Below are positions 15,794 through 23,595 of a stretch of 53,959 nucleotides of DNA, piece by piece. Every line of letters starts with the position of its first letter. Position 1 is the first letter of the stretch. Origin of the DNA: Mycobacterium ostraviense. GTDB lineage: Bacteria; Actinomycetota; Actinomycetes; Mycobacteriales; Mycobacteriaceae. Below the pieces are notes generated by a model. The model did no database searches. It saw only the letters and a list, made by a program, of their open reading frames with translations, and was not told the DNA's origin. A program made the position numbers and the translations under genes. The stretch lies in the NCBI RefSeq assembly GCF_002705925.1, contig NZ_NKRE01000001.1, positions 4,853,650-4,907,608 on the forward strand, read 5' to 3'.

Positions 15794-16708
15794 TCACTCG
15801 AGCGAGACATCGATGTGGACGTGGCGCTGCAGGCTGGACGGCGCCAACCCGAACATCGCGCGGCTGGTACGGGTGAGGTGGGCGCTATCGGCGAAGCCGG
15901 CCGCGTGGGCGGCGGTAGTGAGGTCGTCGCCTGCGGCCACGGCGCGAAGCGCCATCATCAATCGCAGCCATAACACGTAACGGCGCAGCGGCAGACCTAC
16001 CTCAGCGGTGAACAGGTGCGTCAGTCGGGTGGTGGAGATGCCGATCCGTACGGCGATATCAGCGGTGCGTACCGGTCCTTCCGGCGCCAGCTGTGTCAGG
16101 AGGTCGAGGGCATCGGTGACCGCACGGTGACGCAACTGATCGCCGGTGCAGCCGGCAGTATGGAAAGCACCGGCAACAGCCCGCGCCACAGCGGGTAAGT
16201 CGCCATCATCGATGGGGCCGGGTAACAAGTTCGGTTGCTGCCAGACGGCAATTCCGATTGAGTGTGCGTTGCGGCCGGGTGCGGTGGCAGGGTCGAGGAA
16301 CACAATCACACCAGGGCCATCGGCAGAGGTGATGCGGTGTGCGGTGTTGGCCGGGATCACGAGGCGGGTGCCGCGATGCACCCGACCATGGTCGCCGACA
16401 ACGTCGACTGGCTCGGTGGTGAGCAGCACCTGAACCGCGTGGTGGGCATGGCGGCCGGTCGGGCCGATGAGGCCCGCGTAGACAAGCATGCCGGGCTGCA
16501 ACAAGGCACGACCGGCCCATCCTGCCGCGGGCGATGAGCCGGTGGTCGCGTCGCCGCGAGCCCCCGTCGCTTCCCTGGGCGCCGCGGACTCCGGGGGATA
16601 TGACAACGACGACGGCACACCCGGCGCAGCAGCGGCGGCGGCTACGCCGGGTGGCCGGTCATCGCCCGGCAACCGCCCGACCGTCGACGTGGGCGCCACG
16701 GCCTGCAC
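15794..16708 (-). CDS. AraC-family transcriptional regulator
   Basis: A protein of up to 304 residues. The last 90 form an AraC double helix-turn-helix (VRTADIAVRIGISTTRLTHLFTAEVGLPLRRYV and LTTAAHAAGFADSAHLTRTSRAMFG). A cupin-like sensing domain lies at about 70-190 (HAHHAVQVLLTTE ... GTRLVIPANTAHRI). The first 60 residues are alanine/proline-rich and may not be translated; the true start could lie further in. It lies directly upstream of the fatty-acid hydroxylase gene and probably controls it. A copper-type palindrome is found about 130 bases upstream of the GTG at 16708. Confidence 0.78.
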   Translation of the reverse strand: MQAVAPTSTVGRLPGDDRPPGVAAAAAAPGVPSSLSYPPESAAPREATGARGDATTGSSPAAGWAGRALLQPGMLVYAGLIGPTGRHAHHAVQVLLTTEPVDVVGDHGRVHRGTRLVIPANTAHRITSADGPGVIVFLDPATAPGRNAHSIGIAVWQQPNLLPGPIDDGDLPAVARAVAGAFHTAGCTGDQLRHRAVTDALDLLTQLAPEGPVRTADIAVRIGISTTRLTHLFTAEVGLPLRRYVLWLRLMMALRAVAAGDDLTTAAHAAGFADSAHLTRTSRAMFGLAPSSLQRHVHIDVSLE

Positions 16709-16826
16709 CGCCGCCGATCACCGCCGCCGATGAGGTAGGCCCCAGGATCAGCATCCGCAGCATCTCCGGTGTCATCGAATCGGCTAACCCCAACGTGTGC
16801 CCAACCGCACCAGTGGCCATGTCCAT
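16659..16826 (-). CDS. Possible small ORF behind the copper-type operator
   Basis: An ORF of 55 codons starts MDMATGAVGHTLGLADSMTPEMLRMLI. It begins 11 bases from the CsoR/RicR-like palindrome and overlaps the 5' end of the AraC gene in another frame. The spacing would suit a leaderless transcript. No ribosome site and no family are recognised, so it may not be expressed. Confidence 0.25.
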   Translation of the reverse strand: MDMATGAVGHTLGLADSMTPEMLRMLILGPTSSAAVIGGGAGRGAHVDGRAVAGR

Positions 16827-16836
16827 CCGCTGTCTA

Positions 16837-16851
16837 TACCCCATAGGGGTA
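16837..16851. promoter_or_regulatory. CsoR/RicR-like copper operator
   Basis: TACCCC-ATA-GGGGTA is a perfect dyad. It satisfies TACCC-N5-GGGTA, the palindrome reported for the mycobacterial copper repressors CsoR and RicR. It lies just after the ABC permease stop and upstream of the AraC gene, both on the minus strand. Confidence 0.5.
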
Positions 16852-16873
16852 ATATCACCAAGCGCACGGGTGC

Positions 16874-19204
16874 TCACAACGTCCGCTCACGCACCACTTT
16901 GGCCACGTCCATTCGTCCGATGACGCGGAATGCCGGGATCAGCGTCAGCAGTGAGGCGATCAGGACCCCCGCGGTGACTAGAAGCGGAGTCGTGGTGTGC
17001 ATCATCAGGTGCCATCGATACCCTTGCGTTACGTAGGTAGACAAGAACCATTCAGCGAGCCACGTCCCGGCGATCAGACCGGCCGGCAGACCGATCGCGA
17101 CCAGCGTCATATTCTCCGCCGCCACCAGCCGGCCCAGTTGGCGGGCATCCATTCCGGCGGCCTGTAGTGTACTTAACTCACCGGTGCGTTCACTGACGTT
17201 GGCTGACATCGCGTTGTAGAGCAGCGCCGCGGACATCACACCGGCGGATAACAAGGTCAGTGCAACCAGCACGTTATACAGCTCGAAAGCCTTGCGGATG
17301 GTGGTGGAGACCGAGTCGGTGGGCACGTAGGCGACCACGCCATGCAACGCCGTCACGTCCTGGCCCTTGGAGTCCTGGTTGACGCCGGGGGCCAGCTTGA
17401 GCAACACGCCCGACGGTGCAAGGGCAGGCACTTGCTCGGCCGCGACATATACGACCGGGCTCATCGGCTCGTCGGCGAAGCCGGCGACGGGTTGCTCAAG
17501 ACGGATTCCTTTCTGGGCGTTGGTTATTGCGATTTTGTCACCGACGGTGACGCCGAGAATGGCCCGTAAGCCCGCTCCCAGCAACACACCGTCGCGGGGA
17601 AGGCTGCGGCTGGATCCACCAAATGGGAATCGGTGCATCCGGGTTGCCCGCGGCAAGGCGATCAGCAGGGTGTCGTAACGGTTGTTGCTGCCCTGCACCG
17701 TGACATCCAGTCGCGTGAACGGTTCTGCGGCGGCGACTTGGGGGTCGGCGCGTAAAGCACCCGCGACGGCATCGGCAGTGCCCGCGGCGGTGATGACTTG
17801 AGCGTCTTGAAGTTCGATCTCTCCGTACTGTCGATCAATGACGCCATTGACGGTGTCGCGCATGCCGGCGAACACCATCACCAGGCAGACCGAAGCCACC
17901 ACCCCGGCCACGGTAAGGATCGTTCGGCGACGGTTGCGGGTGATGCCGCGCAACGTCATTCGCCACCGTGTGGGTATACGCCGCAGCGGCGGCAGCAGTC
18001 GTTCCGCGACGCTTACGCCGCCGCGTACGCAGGTCGGCGAGATTCGCATCGCATCGGCCGGGCTCACCCGCGATGCGGCGCGGGCCGGGGTCCACGCCGC
18101 GAGTGCGGATGCCGCAGCACCGGCGATGGCCCCGATCAGCAGACTGCTGGGATACAGCGACGTCGCGCGCTGCGGCAGTCCCAGTGCCTGGGTGTATTGG
18201 GCGGTGTACCAGCCACCGAGAACATAGCCGCCGATCATCCCTGCCGTGGCCCCCGCAACACCGACCGCCACACCATAAGTCAGGTAGTGGCTAAGGATCG
18301 TTCGGCCGGACAGTCCGTTGGCTGACAGGGTGCCGATCACCGCTCGTTGCGCGGCAACCAGTCGCGACAAGAGCACCTGCGTCCCGACCACCGCTGCCAC
18401 GAGAAACACCCAGGGCAGCAGTCTTGCGAACTTGCGTACCGATTCCATGCCGTCGCGCAAAAAGCTGTAGGACGGCAGCTCGTCGCGCGACGTGGCCACC
18501 ATTGCGTGTGAGGACGCCAATTCCGTTGCAGCGGTGACCAATGCGTGTGCTTGGTCGCGGTCGCGCGCATACGCCAGCAGCTGATCTGCCGGGCGAGCCG
18601 CGAACTGCACCATATCGGGTGCCGGTACGAACACCACGCCGAAGTACTCCGGTGTGGTGACCGTCTCCGCACGCGAGCGGGCCGGCCACAAATATTCCGT
18701 CGACACGGCAGACCCCGAAACGGACACCGGGCGCCAACCGGACGGTCCGAGCAGTTCGATGGTGTCGCCCGGATGCAGGCCGTAATGGGCGGCGACGTGC
18801 TCGTCCACCAGCACCGACCCACGGGGCGGCAGACCACCGGATCGGACTGCCAACTTCGACACTGCGGGTTGGGTTGCAACGGGCACGCCGACTGCGCGAC
18901 CGAACAGGGTGCGGCCCCTGATCCGGATACTGACGTCAGATTGTTGGCGAAGCTCAACGTTGGGATGACCGGGAAGGGTTCGGGCAGCCTCGTCGAGCCC
19001 GAACACGCCGGGCCCGCTGATCACAACGTCCGGCAGCAGTTGCGTGGCATAGACCCGGGCGAATGACTGCTGCAAGTTGGCATAGGCATCTGTGGCGCCG
19101 ACGAAGACCGCCACACCGATCCCCATCACGACCGCCGCGGCCAGGAACTGCGAGCGCTGTCCCCACAGATCCCGGCGCACCTTGCGCAGCAGGATGCGGC
19201 TCAC
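16874..19204 (-). CDS. ABC transporter permease, MacB/FtsX type
   Basis: A 776-residue permease with two FtsX-type modules. Each has a membrane helix, a large extracytoplasmic domain and three further helices. The first helix is FLAAAVVMGIGVAVFVG; later groups include LPWVFLVAAVVGTQVLLS, ILTVAGVVASVCLVMVF and LYNVLVALTLLSAGVMSAALL. Such permeases act in lipoprotein handling, export of peptides or mechanotransmission. The GTG at 19204 overlaps the ATPase stop (GTGA), and the ATPase gene overlaps the NRPS stop, so all three are co-translated. Export of the NRPS product is the simplest role (inference). Confidence 0.82.
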   Translation of the reverse strand: MSRILLRKVRRDLWGQRSQFLAAAVVMGIGVAVFVGATDAYANLQQSFARVYATQLLPDVVISGPGVFGLDEAARTLPGHPNVELRQQSDVSIRIRGRTLFGRAVGVPVATQPAVSKLAVRSGGLPPRGSVLVDEHVAAHYGLHPGDTIELLGPSGWRPVSVSGSAVSTEYLWPARSRAETVTTPEYFGVVFVPAPDMVQFAARPADQLLAYARDRDQAHALVTAATELASSHAMVATSRDELPSYSFLRDGMESVRKFARLLPWVFLVAAVVGTQVLLSRLVAAQRAVIGTLSANGLSGRTILSHYLTYGVAVGVAGATAGMIGGYVLGGWYTAQYTQALGLPQRATSLYPSSLLIGAIAGAAASALAAWTPARAASRVSPADAMRISPTCVRGGVSVAERLLPPLRRIPTRWRMTLRGITRNRRRTILTVAGVVASVCLVMVFAGMRDTVNGVIDRQYGEIELQDAQVITAAGTADAVAGALRADPQVAAAEPFTRLDVTVQGSNNRYDTLLIALPRATRMHRFPFGGSSRSLPRDGVLLGAGLRAILGVTVGDKIAITNAQKGIRLEQPVAGFADEPMSPVVYVAAEQVPALAPSGVLLKLAPGVNQDSKGQDVTALHGVVAYVPTDSVSTTIRKAFELYNVLVALTLLSAGVMSAALLYNAMSANVSERTGELSTLQAAGMDARQLGRLVAAENMTLVAIGLPAGLIAGTWLAEWFLSTYVTQGYRWHLMMHTTTPLLVTAGVLIASLLTLIPAFRVIGRMDVAKVVRERTL

Positions 19205-19965
19205 CAGTCGAGGTCCTGCGCCGGCACCGGAGCAGCGACCCGTTCCTGACGGGCGACCCTTCCGGAGCGCAACCACACCACCCGATCGGCAATCTTGGCG
19301 ATCGCGGAATTGTGCGTAACCAAAAGGACGGTGTGACGGCCCTCCCGGGCCAACTCTCGCAACATCGTCAAAACCTGGCGGCCTGTGGTCAGGTCCAGAC
19401 TGCCGGTCGGTTCGTCACACAGCAACAGCGGCGGGTCTTTGACGACGGCACGGGCGATCGCCACCCGTTGCTGCTGACCACCGGACATCTGTCCGGGAAA
19501 CCGGTCGGCGAGGTCAGTGAGGTCGACTTTCACCAGCGCTCCGCGACTGCGGTGAGCGCAGTCCTCGCCGGCGAGTTCGGCGATGATCTCCACATTCTCG
19601 CGTGCGGTCAAGGTCGCTACCAGGTTGAAGAACTGGAACACAAAACCAACCTGGTCCCGTCGATATGCTGCGCGCTTCCTAGTGCTTAGCGCGGCAATAT
19701 CATTGCCGGACACCAGGATTCGTCCACACGTGGGCGCTTCGATGCCGCCCACCAGATTGAGTAGCGTCGTTTTGCCCGAACCTGACGGACCCAGTATTAC
19801 GACGAACTCACCGGGCCAAACCTCGAGGTTGACATCCTTGAGCGCGTCCACTGCTGTCGGTCCGGATCCGTAGGTTCGACTCACCGCCTCCAGCCGTAAC
19901 GCCGGACGCCCACAGGCTCCCGCAGCCTCAGTGGCGACGTCCGATGAACGTAATGGTCCGCTCAT
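19201..19965 (-). CDS. ABC transporter ATP-binding protein, MacB/LolD type
   Basis: A 254-residue ATPase. Walker A is GPSGSGKTT (59-67), the signature is SGGQQQR (161-167), Walker B is LLLCDEPT (about 180-187) and the H-loop is LVTHNS. The Q-loop segment VFQFFNLVATLTARENV is typical of the LolD/MacB class, which pairs with FtsX-like permeases. The ATG at 19965 overlaps the upstream NRPS stop (ATGA), so a longer frame to 20070 is rejected. It energises the permease encoded immediately downstream. Confidence 0.88.
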   Translation of the reverse strand: MSGPLRSSDVATEAAGACGRPALRLEAVSRTYGSGPTAVDALKDVNLEVWPGEFVVILGPSGSGKTTLLNLVGGIEAPTCGRILVSGNDIAALSTRKRAAYRRDQVGFVFQFFNLVATLTARENVEIIAELAGEDCAHRSRGALVKVDLTDLADRFPGQMSGGQQQRVAIARAVVKDPPLLLCDEPTGSLDLTTGRQVLTMLRELAREGRHTVLLVTHNSAIAKIADRVVWLRSGRVARQERVAAPVPAQDLDW

Positions 19966-22900
19966 GACACGCCCTGCGAGTATTCGCTTGAAGATTGCGT
20001 CACCCGTTGATGTTGGTCCTCGTAAACATGCTTGCCGGCGGCGCAGGTCGGGCGACCGGAACGCGACCACTTAACATTGGGCTTCGTTCTGCCCACAAGC
20101 TGGTCGGGCGTGCAAAAGAGCCCGGAAACCTCAGTGGATCCGGCTCGGATTAATGTGCGTTCGAGTTGTCGGCCGTACATACGGAGCGATTGGGTGGTCA
20201 GCATTTCTTGATGCGTGGAGTTGACCGAGTGCACGGTAATGTCGCCCGTAACGTAAGGTCGCCAACTTTGCAGCAGAGATAAACTCCGATCGCTCGCATC
20301 CCGCACAGCTGAGAATATGATCATGTCACCATCGAATACATCGGGTTCGTGGGTCTGATACAACGCCATACCACTTGCGATGTTTTGCACAAACAAATCC
20401 AGAAGCTGTTTGTATCGGAGAAATTCGGTGGCGCCTGGCTCTCGGATCAATTTTTCTATCTGCTCGTAGGTGAGCGGTTCGTCTTGTTCTGGAACATCGA
20501 TGCCATAGAAGCGCAAGACTTCTAACTGCTTCCTCCAGTCGCCCAGATCCTGGATGTCGTCGATACCGGGATCCGCGTCAAGAAGGACAAGACGTGCAAT
20601 TGCACATCCGCGTCGCTGAAGCTCGATCGCGAGTTCGTGGGCGACGACGCCACCAAAAGACCAGCCAAGAAGGTTGTAGGGGCCGGTGGGATAAACCCCT
20701 TGGATCCTGTCGGCATAGTTTTTCGCCATATCGCGAATTGATCGAGGTTCGGCTTCTTCGCCCTGCGGAATTTGCTGGATTCCAATGATCGGGCAGTCCA
20801 AGTAATTACCAAGAGCCTGATACGGCCAACTCACGCCACCCCCGGGATGAATGCAGAACAACGGAACGCCGGCGCCCTTTTTCAGAGTTTGAACCGGAAC
20901 GACTTCTTGTACGGAAATCGTGTTTGTGTTGCGGTGCAGGTGGTCGGCGAGGTCGGCGACGGTGGGGGCGTCGAATATAGACCGCACCGGTACTTCGGTG
21001 TTCAGTGCCAGTTGCAGTCGGGTGCTTAGCCGGGTGGCGAGCAGGGAGTCTCCGCCGAGGGCGAAGAAGTCGTCGTCGAGGCCGGCGCGGTCGAGGCCCA
21101 GGACGTCGGCGAAGACGTCGGCGACGATGTTTTCGGTCGGCGTCTGCGGTGGCCGGTATTGTGCGGCGGCGAACACTGGTGGGGGTAATGCGTTTCGGTT
21201 GAGCTTGCCCGAGGAGGTCAGCGGGATGTTGTCGAGCGGCAGCACTTGAGTCGGGATCAGGTAGGCGGGCAATCGTGCGCTGAGCTGCTGGCGTATCGCG
21301 GTGGGGTCAAGGGAGGCTGAGCCGCTGATGTAGCCGATGAGGTGGGGGGTTCCGGTGGTGGTGTGGTGGATGGTGGCGGCGGCTTGGGTGACCTGCGGGC
21401 AGGCCAGTAGGGCGTTTTCGATGTCCATCAGGATCCGCGCCTGGGCGCCTACTCCGAACAGCTCGCGTTGGGCCGCGGCCATCCCCAGCAGGCCGGCGTG
21501 GCCGACCGCCACTCCCTTGGGGGCGCCGGTGGAGCCGGAGGTGAAGATCACATAGGCGGTGTTGTCCACGCTGAGCGGGGAGCGCCGGTCGGTGTCGGTG
21601 ATCGGGTCGGCGCGGCGATCCGAGAGGTCCAGCTCGTCGACGCGGAGCACCGGGCGCGCCCCGGCCCCGGCCAGGCTGTGGGCGGCGCAGCTGAGCACAC
21701 ACACCGCGTCGACCGCGTCGAGCACCGCGGCGATGCGCTCGACGGGATGGGCCGCATCCACCGGCACATACACCCCGCCGGCCTTGACCACGGCCCACCA
21801 CGTCACCACCAGCTCGGCACACCGGTCCATGGCCACGCCCACCGCGCGCTCGGGCCCGACCCCCGCCTCGATCAGCACCCGCGCCAACCGCGTCGATGAC
21901 TCATCGAGCTGGCGATACGACACCTGCCGGGCACCGTCGATGATTGCCACCGCGTCCGGATCGGCCGCCACCGCCGCGGCCAACACCTGCGACACCACCC
22001 CCACCGGCGCCGCCACCCCGGCGCCAGTAAACCCCGACACCACCAGCTCACGCTCACCGCCATCGAGCAACGACACCTCACCCACCACCACCGACCCATC
22101 CGCCACCAGTAGGCGATCACAGAGCGATTCCAGACGGGTTATGTGCCTGGCGATGTCGTCGGCGCTGTACCGATGCGGATTCCACGCAAACTGAATCCGC
22201 GGCGCGCCGTGACCCAGCCGCGGATAGAGGTTGACCGCAATGTCTTTTACGGGGCCGTTGGTCAAGACGTTGTACGTCGGTTCGGAAGACCCGAAACGAA
22301 ACGGGGTGGCGAAATCGAGGATGTTGATGATCGGGCCGAAATTGAGGTTGTCGAGATGGGCTGCGTCGGCAATGAGGTCCGGCCAGCGCCGGAACTGCTG
22401 ATGCCGCAGCGCACCGACCAAGGCCTTGGCGACTTGGTCGGTCAGCGCGCCAATCGTGTCGCCGTCATCGACGCGGATGCGCAGCGGCACCATATTGGCC
22501 ACCATGCCCGCAGCTCTTTTCAGCGCCGCGGTGGTGCGCGCCGAGACCGGCAGCGACATCGAGACGTTCTGGCGTCCTGTAGTTTTCGCGATGAAAACCG
22601 CCATCGTCGCGATAACCCTTGCGACATCGAGCTGGCGGCTCTCCGAGAGATGCCGGCACACCAGCTCACGCATCTGCGGGTGGTGCGGCCCCGCTGACCT
22701 GCCGCCCCCGCCCAGGTCGGCGACGTCCGCGGGGCGATCCACGATGTTTTGCCAATACTCGGCATCAGCATCACTGCGCGCAGATTGTTGATACTTCTGA
22801 TCTGCCTGACGGATCAGGGCAAATTCTGAGAAGTCGACTTCGGTGGCGGTCGCGGCCGATCCCGAGTAGGCGGCCGCGATGTGTCGGATGAAATTGTTGG

Positions 22901-23366
22901 CGCCATACCCGTCGAAGAGCACGTGGTGCGCACGCAAGTAGAAGTACGACAGATTGTCGGTGATCCACAGCAGCGCAATGTCGGTCAGTCGGTCATGGAC
23001 CAGGTCAATTGGCCGGTAGCAATTGTTGTTCATCCAGCTATGAGCAGCGGCGACCGGGTCGGACTCGGCGCGCAGATCGATGCAACGCAGAGAGCGTAGG
23101 TTCTGCGGGAGTGAGCGGTCGACCATGAAGACCGGGTCGCCGTCCACGAGGGACAGCCGCGCACATTGTGTGCCGAACCGCGCGGCCGCCGATTCACATG
23201 CAGCCGTGAGCTTCTCGACGTCGACATGGTGATCGATGGCGAGAAAACCGGCGATCGCGTAAGGGACTTCGGGCTGCAGTTGTTGGACAGCCCACATGGA
23301 CCGCTGGCCGGCGGCTAACGGTCCCAGGATGTCGGGTTGCGCGCCGTAGTTGAGCATAAAATTCAC
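19962..23366 (-). CDS. NRPS, C-A(deleted)-PCP-TE, with most of its adenylation domain missing
   Basis: A 1,134-residue protein. The condensation domain (about 15-430) has HHVLFDG near 145-151. The adenylation domain begins normally and includes the phosphate loop YVIFTSGSTGAPKG. At about residue 646 (near 21428) it jumps from QRELFGVGAQARIL to MDIENALLACPQV, a position normally some 300 residues further on. Motifs A4 to A8 are gone in frame. A carrier domain (FFALGGDSLLATRL, about 765-780) and a type I thioesterase (GWSFGG, near 905) follow. ATG 23357 is an alternative start. It heads an operon with an ABC exporter. It cannot activate its own amino acid, unless the deletion is an assembly collapse. 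Confidence 0.85.
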   Translation of the reverse strand: MNFMLNYGAQPDILGPLAAGQRSMWAVQQLQPEVPYAIAGFLAIDHHVDVEKLTAACESAAARFGTQCARLSLVDGDPVFMVDRSLPQNLRSLRCIDLRAESDPVAAAHSWMNNNCYRPIDLVHDRLTDIALLWITDNLSYFYLRAHHVLFDGYGANNFIRHIAAAYSGSAATATEVDFSEFALIRQADQKYQQSARSDADAEYWQNIVDRPADVADLGGGGRSAGPHHPQMRELVCRHLSESRQLDVARVIATMAVFIAKTTGRQNVSMSLPVSARTTAALKRAAGMVANMVPLRIRVDDGDTIGALTDQVAKALVGALRHQQFRRWPDLIADAAHLDNLNFGPIINILDFATPFRFGSSEPTYNVLTNGPVKDIAVNLYPRLGHGAPRIQFAWNPHRYSADDIARHITRLESLCDRLLVADGSVVVGEVSLLDGGERELVVSGFTGAGVAAPVGVVSQVLAAAVAADPDAVAIIDGARQVSYRQLDESSTRLARVLIEAGVGPERAVGVAMDRCAELVVTWWAVVKAGGVYVPVDAAHPVERIAAVLDAVDAVCVLSCAAHSLAGAGARPVLRVDELDLSDRRADPITDTDRRSPLSVDNTAYVIFTSGSTGAPKGVAVGHAGLLGMAAAQRELFGVGAQARILMDIENALLACPQVTQAAATIHHTTTGTPHLIGYISGSASLDPTAIRQQLSARLPAYLIPTQVLPLDNIPLTSSGKLNRNALPPPVFAAAQYRPPQTPTENIVADVFADVLGLDRAGLDDDFFALGGDSLLATRLSTRLQLALNTEVPVRSIFDAPTVADLADHLHRNTNTISVQEVVPVQTLKKGAGVPLFCIHPGGGVSWPYQALGNYLDCPIIGIQQIPQGEEAEPRSIRDMAKNYADRIQGVYPTGPYNLLGWSFGGVVAHELAIELQRRGCAIARLVLLDADPGIDDIQDLGDWRKQLEVLRFYGIDVPEQDEPLTYEQIEKLIREPGATEFLRYKQLLDLFVQNIASGMALYQTHEPDVFDGDMIIFSAVRDASDRSLSLLQSWRPYVTGDITVHSVNSTHQEMLTTQSLRMYGRQLERTLIRAGSTEVSGLFCTPDQLVGRTKPNVKWSRSGRPTCAAGKHVYEDQHQRVTQSSSEYSQGVS

Positions 23367-23379
23367 AAACCCCCTTTGA

Positions 23380-23406
23380 CCGGCAAGCCGGTGTCCGGCT
23401 TGCCGG
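23380..23406 (-). promoter_or_regulatory. Perfect 12-bp hairpin immediately before the NRPS ribosome site
   Basis: CCGGCAAGCCGG (23380-23391) and CCGGCTTGCCGG (23395-23406) form a perfect stem with a 3-base loop. In the minus-strand transcript it is followed directly by AAAGGGGG and the start codons at 23366/23357. It could act as a terminator for read-through from mbtA or as a control element for NRPS translation. Confidence 0.5.
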
Positions 23407-23511
23407 CATGCAACATGGCAACCTCCACTGTTGTTGTCCGCCGGCGGCCGCGGGTAGAGACCTCCTGCCCATGTGCAGTGGCCTTAGGTCCCTACCGCTG
23501 GGGGTATATAA

Positions 23512-23541
23512 GGTGGGCTCCCGCCCACCGGCGCCGGTGGG
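23512..23541 (-). terminator. Putative terminator downstream of mbtA
   Basis: An 18-base perfect palindrome CCCACCGGCGCCGGTGGG (23524-23541) overlaps a competing stem GGTGGGC-TCCC-GCCCACC (23512-23529). It lies about 55 bases past the mbtA stop. There is no U-tract. Confidence 0.4.
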
Positions 23542-23595
23542 GCGACGTCTGCGACCCATCAACCGGTCCACTGTGCATGCCGCGGCCTGATGGCC

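Noticed and set aside
23492..23508. Second copper-type site TACCGCTGGGGGTA
   Set aside because: The left arm lacks the CCC and the spacer is one base short, so it does not satisfy TACCC-N5-GGGTA.
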